A stretch of DNA of 7,500 bases from positions 922,501-930,000 of the forward strand of contig NZ_CP022706.1 in assembly GCF_003491305.1 (NCBI RefSeq), written 5' to 3'. The stretch is from Methanobacterium sp. BAmetb5. GTDB taxonomy: Archaea; Methanobacteriota; Methanobacteria; Methanobacteriales; Methanobacteriaceae. This document shows, piece by piece, positions 1 to 7,500 of the stretch (its first letter is position 1; the number at the start of each line of letters is the position of its first letter). A program made the position numbers and the translations under genes. The notes below the pieces were generated by a model, which saw nothing but the letters and a program-made list of their open reading frames with translations, did not search any database and was not told the DNA's origin.

Positions 1-53
1 AAAAGGAGTTCACATTCTATAAATTAAACTTTATAAAAAATCCTTTAAAATTC

Positions 54-59
54 TTTTTT
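54..59 (+). terminator. Possible oligo-T terminator of a gene to the left
   Basis: Six consecutive T in an AT-rich context near the left edge. Archaeal RNA polymerase commonly stops at such T-runs without a hairpin. The gene it would serve is outside the window, so this is only a candidate. Confidence 0.2.
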
Positions 60-162
60 AAATCCAAAGTAACACCTGACCATCGATATTGATAATAATT
101 AGATTAAAAGATTTTTAATTCCAAAATCTCTGAAAAAAGTCTTTAGACTTGACTTAGAACAG

Positions 163-171
163 TTTTATACT
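163..171 (+). promoter_or_regulatory. Candidate archaeal TATA box (distal)
   Basis: TTTTATACT resembles the methanogen box A consensus (around TTTATATA). The same 9-mer recurs at 222-230. No B recognition element could be assigned with confidence. Transcription from here would leave a leader of well over 200 bases before the start codon at 428. Confidence 0.22.
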
Positions 172-221
172 AAAAAACTTAAATTTATTTCACAGTCCCC
201 GCTGAAGGTGACTGGTAAACA

Positions 222-230
222 TTTTATACT
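222..230 (+). promoter_or_regulatory. Candidate archaeal TATA box (proximal)
   Basis: Second copy of TTTTATACT, 59 bases after the first. Archaeal initiation is usually about 25 bases downstream of the TATA box, which would place it near 250. The 22-base-spaced motifs at 279-332 would then lie just downstream of the start site, a position where a bound protein could block elongation. This is inference from position only. Confidence 0.27.
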
Positions 231-278
231 CTGCAGGAAAATCTTTAAATTTGCATAATAAAAATATTGGATAACGAT

Positions 279-332
279 TTATTTGGATGATTTTCCCATA
301 ATCCAAATAAGAAAATAAGATAATCCAAATAA
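279..332. repeat. Three ATCCAAATAA motifs at an exact 22-base period
   Basis: The motif occurs inverted at 279-288 (TTATTTGGAT) and direct at 301-310 and 323-332. The first two form a perfect 10-base inverted repeat with a 12-base centre. The two direct copies extend to 13 identical bases (ATAATCCAAATAA, 298-310 and 320-332). A shorter match, ATAATCCAA, is at 388-396. A 22-base step is about two turns of B-DNA, so all sites would face the same side of the helix. This is consistent with a cooperative operator, but the protein is unknown. Confidence 0.5.
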
Positions 333-348
333 ATCTAATTGTGTTTAA

Positions 349-406
349 TTGAATAATCACAATCATCTTATATTGCGTACCAGTTGAATAATCCAACATT
401 GCGTAC
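349..406. repeat. Duplicated two-part element before the ATP-grasp start
   Basis: TTGAATAATC occurs at 349-358 and 384-393, each followed by ATTGCGTAC, at 372-380 and 398-406. The two parts are 13 bases apart in the first copy and 4 bases apart in the second. The second copy ends 21 bases before the ATG at 428. It could be an operator pair, a leader RNA element or an old tandem duplication. Confidence 0.5.
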
Positions 407-426
407 AAAGTTAAATAGGCCACAAA

Positions 427-1564
<1,138 letters not shown>

Positions 1565-1669
1565 TCTTAACACACACAGATAAAATTAAAACGTGGATAG
1601 AATAGGTCTAACACAGAAATAGGGCTTTAATTTGAATTTAAATGAGATTGTCAAATATTTTCAGGGAGT

Positions 1670-1681
1670 TAACCTAGGTTA
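1670..1681. repeat. 12-base perfect palindrome TAACCTAGGTTA
   Basis: A perfect inverted repeat with no central gap, in the middle of a non-coding spacer. Its right half, extended to TAGGTTAC, recurs at 4641-4648 in the other long spacer. It could be a dimeric operator site. A palindrome this short can also occur by chance. Confidence 0.3.
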
Positions 1682-1902
1682 CTGATCCGAAGATTAAAAA
1701 TAATAAAACATTATAGGAAAGTTATAAGTAAATAGATTGATTGAAAGCGTAATTATAAAAAAGGGAAATTCTGATATTAAAAAAACATGTCATATTTATT
1801 GATAACTTCTCTATTTGATTGATAAATGAAATTATTTGGACTAGGAGTTATTGGAATATTTCAAGATTAGTGTAATAAATTGAATTAATTGATTATAATA
1901 TT

Positions 1903-1908
1903 AGGTGG
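1903..1908 (+). promoter_or_regulatory. Ribosome binding site that sets a TTG start
   Basis: AGGTGG matches the methanobacterial anti-Shine-Dalgarno complement (GGAGGTGATC). It lies four bases before TTG 1913. It is downstream of the other in-frame TTG at 1889, which therefore cannot use it, and about 20 bases from the first in-frame ATG at 1928, which is too far. Confidence 0.7.
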
Positions 1909-1912
1909 TACA

Positions 1913-2989
<1,077 letters not shown>

Positions 2990-2991
2990 AA

Positions 2992-2998
2992 TTATACT
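2992..2998 (+). promoter_or_regulatory. Candidate TATA-like element before the MurE-like gene
   Basis: TTATACT, just after the MraY-like stop codon, is the same heptamer found in the elements near 165, 224 and 4571. It could give the downstream ligase a promoter of its own. The 84-base gap is equally compatible with simple co-transcription. Confidence 0.18.
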
Positions 2999-3073
2999 GT
3001 GGACATTAAAAGGCACGGATAAATGTAAAACAACATTGATAAATAGAAACTATTTAGGAAAACAGGTATCATA

Positions 3074-4489
<1,416 letters not shown>

Positions 4490-4566
4490 TGAGTTTATTT
4501 CTGGTTATTATGGCAAAAGAAGATTTTTTATAAGTGAATTTATTAAGTTAGATAAAGATAATCTTG

Positions 4567-4577
4567 TTTATTATACT
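4567..4577 (+). promoter_or_regulatory. Candidate TATA box for the MurC-like gene set
   Basis: TTTATTATACT resembles an archaeal box A and shares TTATACT with elements before the first and third genes. Initiation about 25 bases later would leave a leader of roughly 180 bases containing the AAATTCTCT repeats. Confidence 0.22.
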
Positions 4578-4762
4578 TAGCTAAAGACCTTAACAACTTA
4601 CAAGGAAATAGTAGAAGTTTGGATTCATCCCCGTAGTATTTAGGTTACCAAATTCTCTACTTCACCGAAAAATTCTCTTACTAATCACAGAATATTATTA
4701 ATCAACTAAGTTAAATGATATAGGTATTTAGGGAATAAAAATAAAATATAGGAACTTAAACC

Positions 4763-4766
4763 GGTG
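4763..4766 (+). promoter_or_regulatory. GGTG ribosome site favouring ATG 4776 over GTG 4764
   Basis: The upstream in-frame GTG at 4764 is itself the end of a GGTG core, which lies nine bases before ATG 4776. The next two genes have GGTG eight bases before their ATG, so this fits the local pattern. A weaker AGGA at 4750-4753 could serve the GTG start instead, which would add four residues. Confidence 0.5.
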
Positions 4767-4770
4767 TTAA

Positions 4771-6356
<1,586 letters not shown>

Positions 6357-6410
6357 AATTCTGAGTAAAATAATAAAGTTTAAAACTTCTAAATGACCAA
6401 AAACAGGTGA

Positions 6411-7500
<1,090 letters not shown>

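Larger units (their letters stand above)
1565..1912. other. AT-rich spacer between ATP-grasp and MraY-like genes
   Basis: No open frame of useful length was found on either strand. The spacer contains the second half of the stop-codon duplication, a 12-base perfect palindrome (1670-1681), a TTATTTGGA match to the motif upstream of the first gene (1832-1840), and the ribosome site of the next gene (1903-1908). No hairpin terminator was seen. Its length suggests that the MraY-like gene has its own promoter, though no convincing TATA box was picked out. Confidence 0.6.

Noticed and set aside
193..214. tRNA or riboswitch in the GC-rich leader patch
   Set aside because: There is only one short stem, with no cloverleaf, TPsiC-like sequence or known aptamer core.
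279..406. CRISPR array suggested by regular repeats in the leader
   Set aside because: Repeats are only 10-13 bases, spacers are about 9-12 bases, and one copy is inverted. This does not fit CRISPR repeats of about 25-37 bases with similar-length spacers.
1889..1912. Upstream TTG start for the MraY-like gene
   Set aside because: The good ribosome site AGGTGG lies inside this extension, so translation should begin after it at TTG 1913. The extra eight residues add nothing recognisable.

Overview
The window looks like the chromosome of a pseudomurein-walled methanogen of the order Methanobacteriales, most like a mesophilic Methanobacterium. It has AT-rich spacers around moderately GC coding DNA and archaeal-type GGTG ribosome sites. 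Its gene set combines MraY-like and Mur-ligase-like proteins with a carbamoyl-phosphate-synthase-like ATP-grasp enzyme, the combination known from pseudomurein-producing archaea. The genus is an inference from style, not from a marker gene.

Layout: all six genes are on the + strand. Positions 1-427 are a long non-coding leader rich in short ordered repeats. Next come an ATP-grasp ligase (428-1564), a 348-base AT-rich spacer, an MraY-like membrane glycosyl-phosphate transferase (1913-2989), and, 84 bases later, a MurE/MurF-type ligase (3074-4489). After a second long spacer (4490-4775) there is a MurC-type ligase carrying a MurT-like Cys4 insert (4776-6356). Close behind it are a short membrane-anchored protein with a POTRA/FtsQ-like profile (6418-6852) and a secreted protein that runs off the right edge (6895 to beyond 7500).

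How the genes fit together: the two Mur-type ligases and the ATP-grasp ligase would build the all-L peptide on a nucleotide-activated carrier in the cytoplasm. The MraY-like enzyme would move the completed precursor onto a polyprenyl phosphate at the membrane. The last two genes encode exported or membrane-anchored proteins with no obvious catalytic role. Their tight spacing behind the MurC-like gene suggests a link to wall assembly outside the membrane or to division, by analogy with bacterial ftsQ beside mur genes. That link is inference.

Most notable beyond the genes: three exact copies of a 10-base motif spaced exactly 22 bases apart upstream of the first gene, a second duplicated two-part element just before its start codon, a tandem duplication whose junction creates that gene's stop codon, a hydrophilic insertion in the MraY-like protein, and the MurC/MurT mosaic ligase. 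No tRNA, rRNA, CRISPR array, insertion sequence or phage gene was seen.
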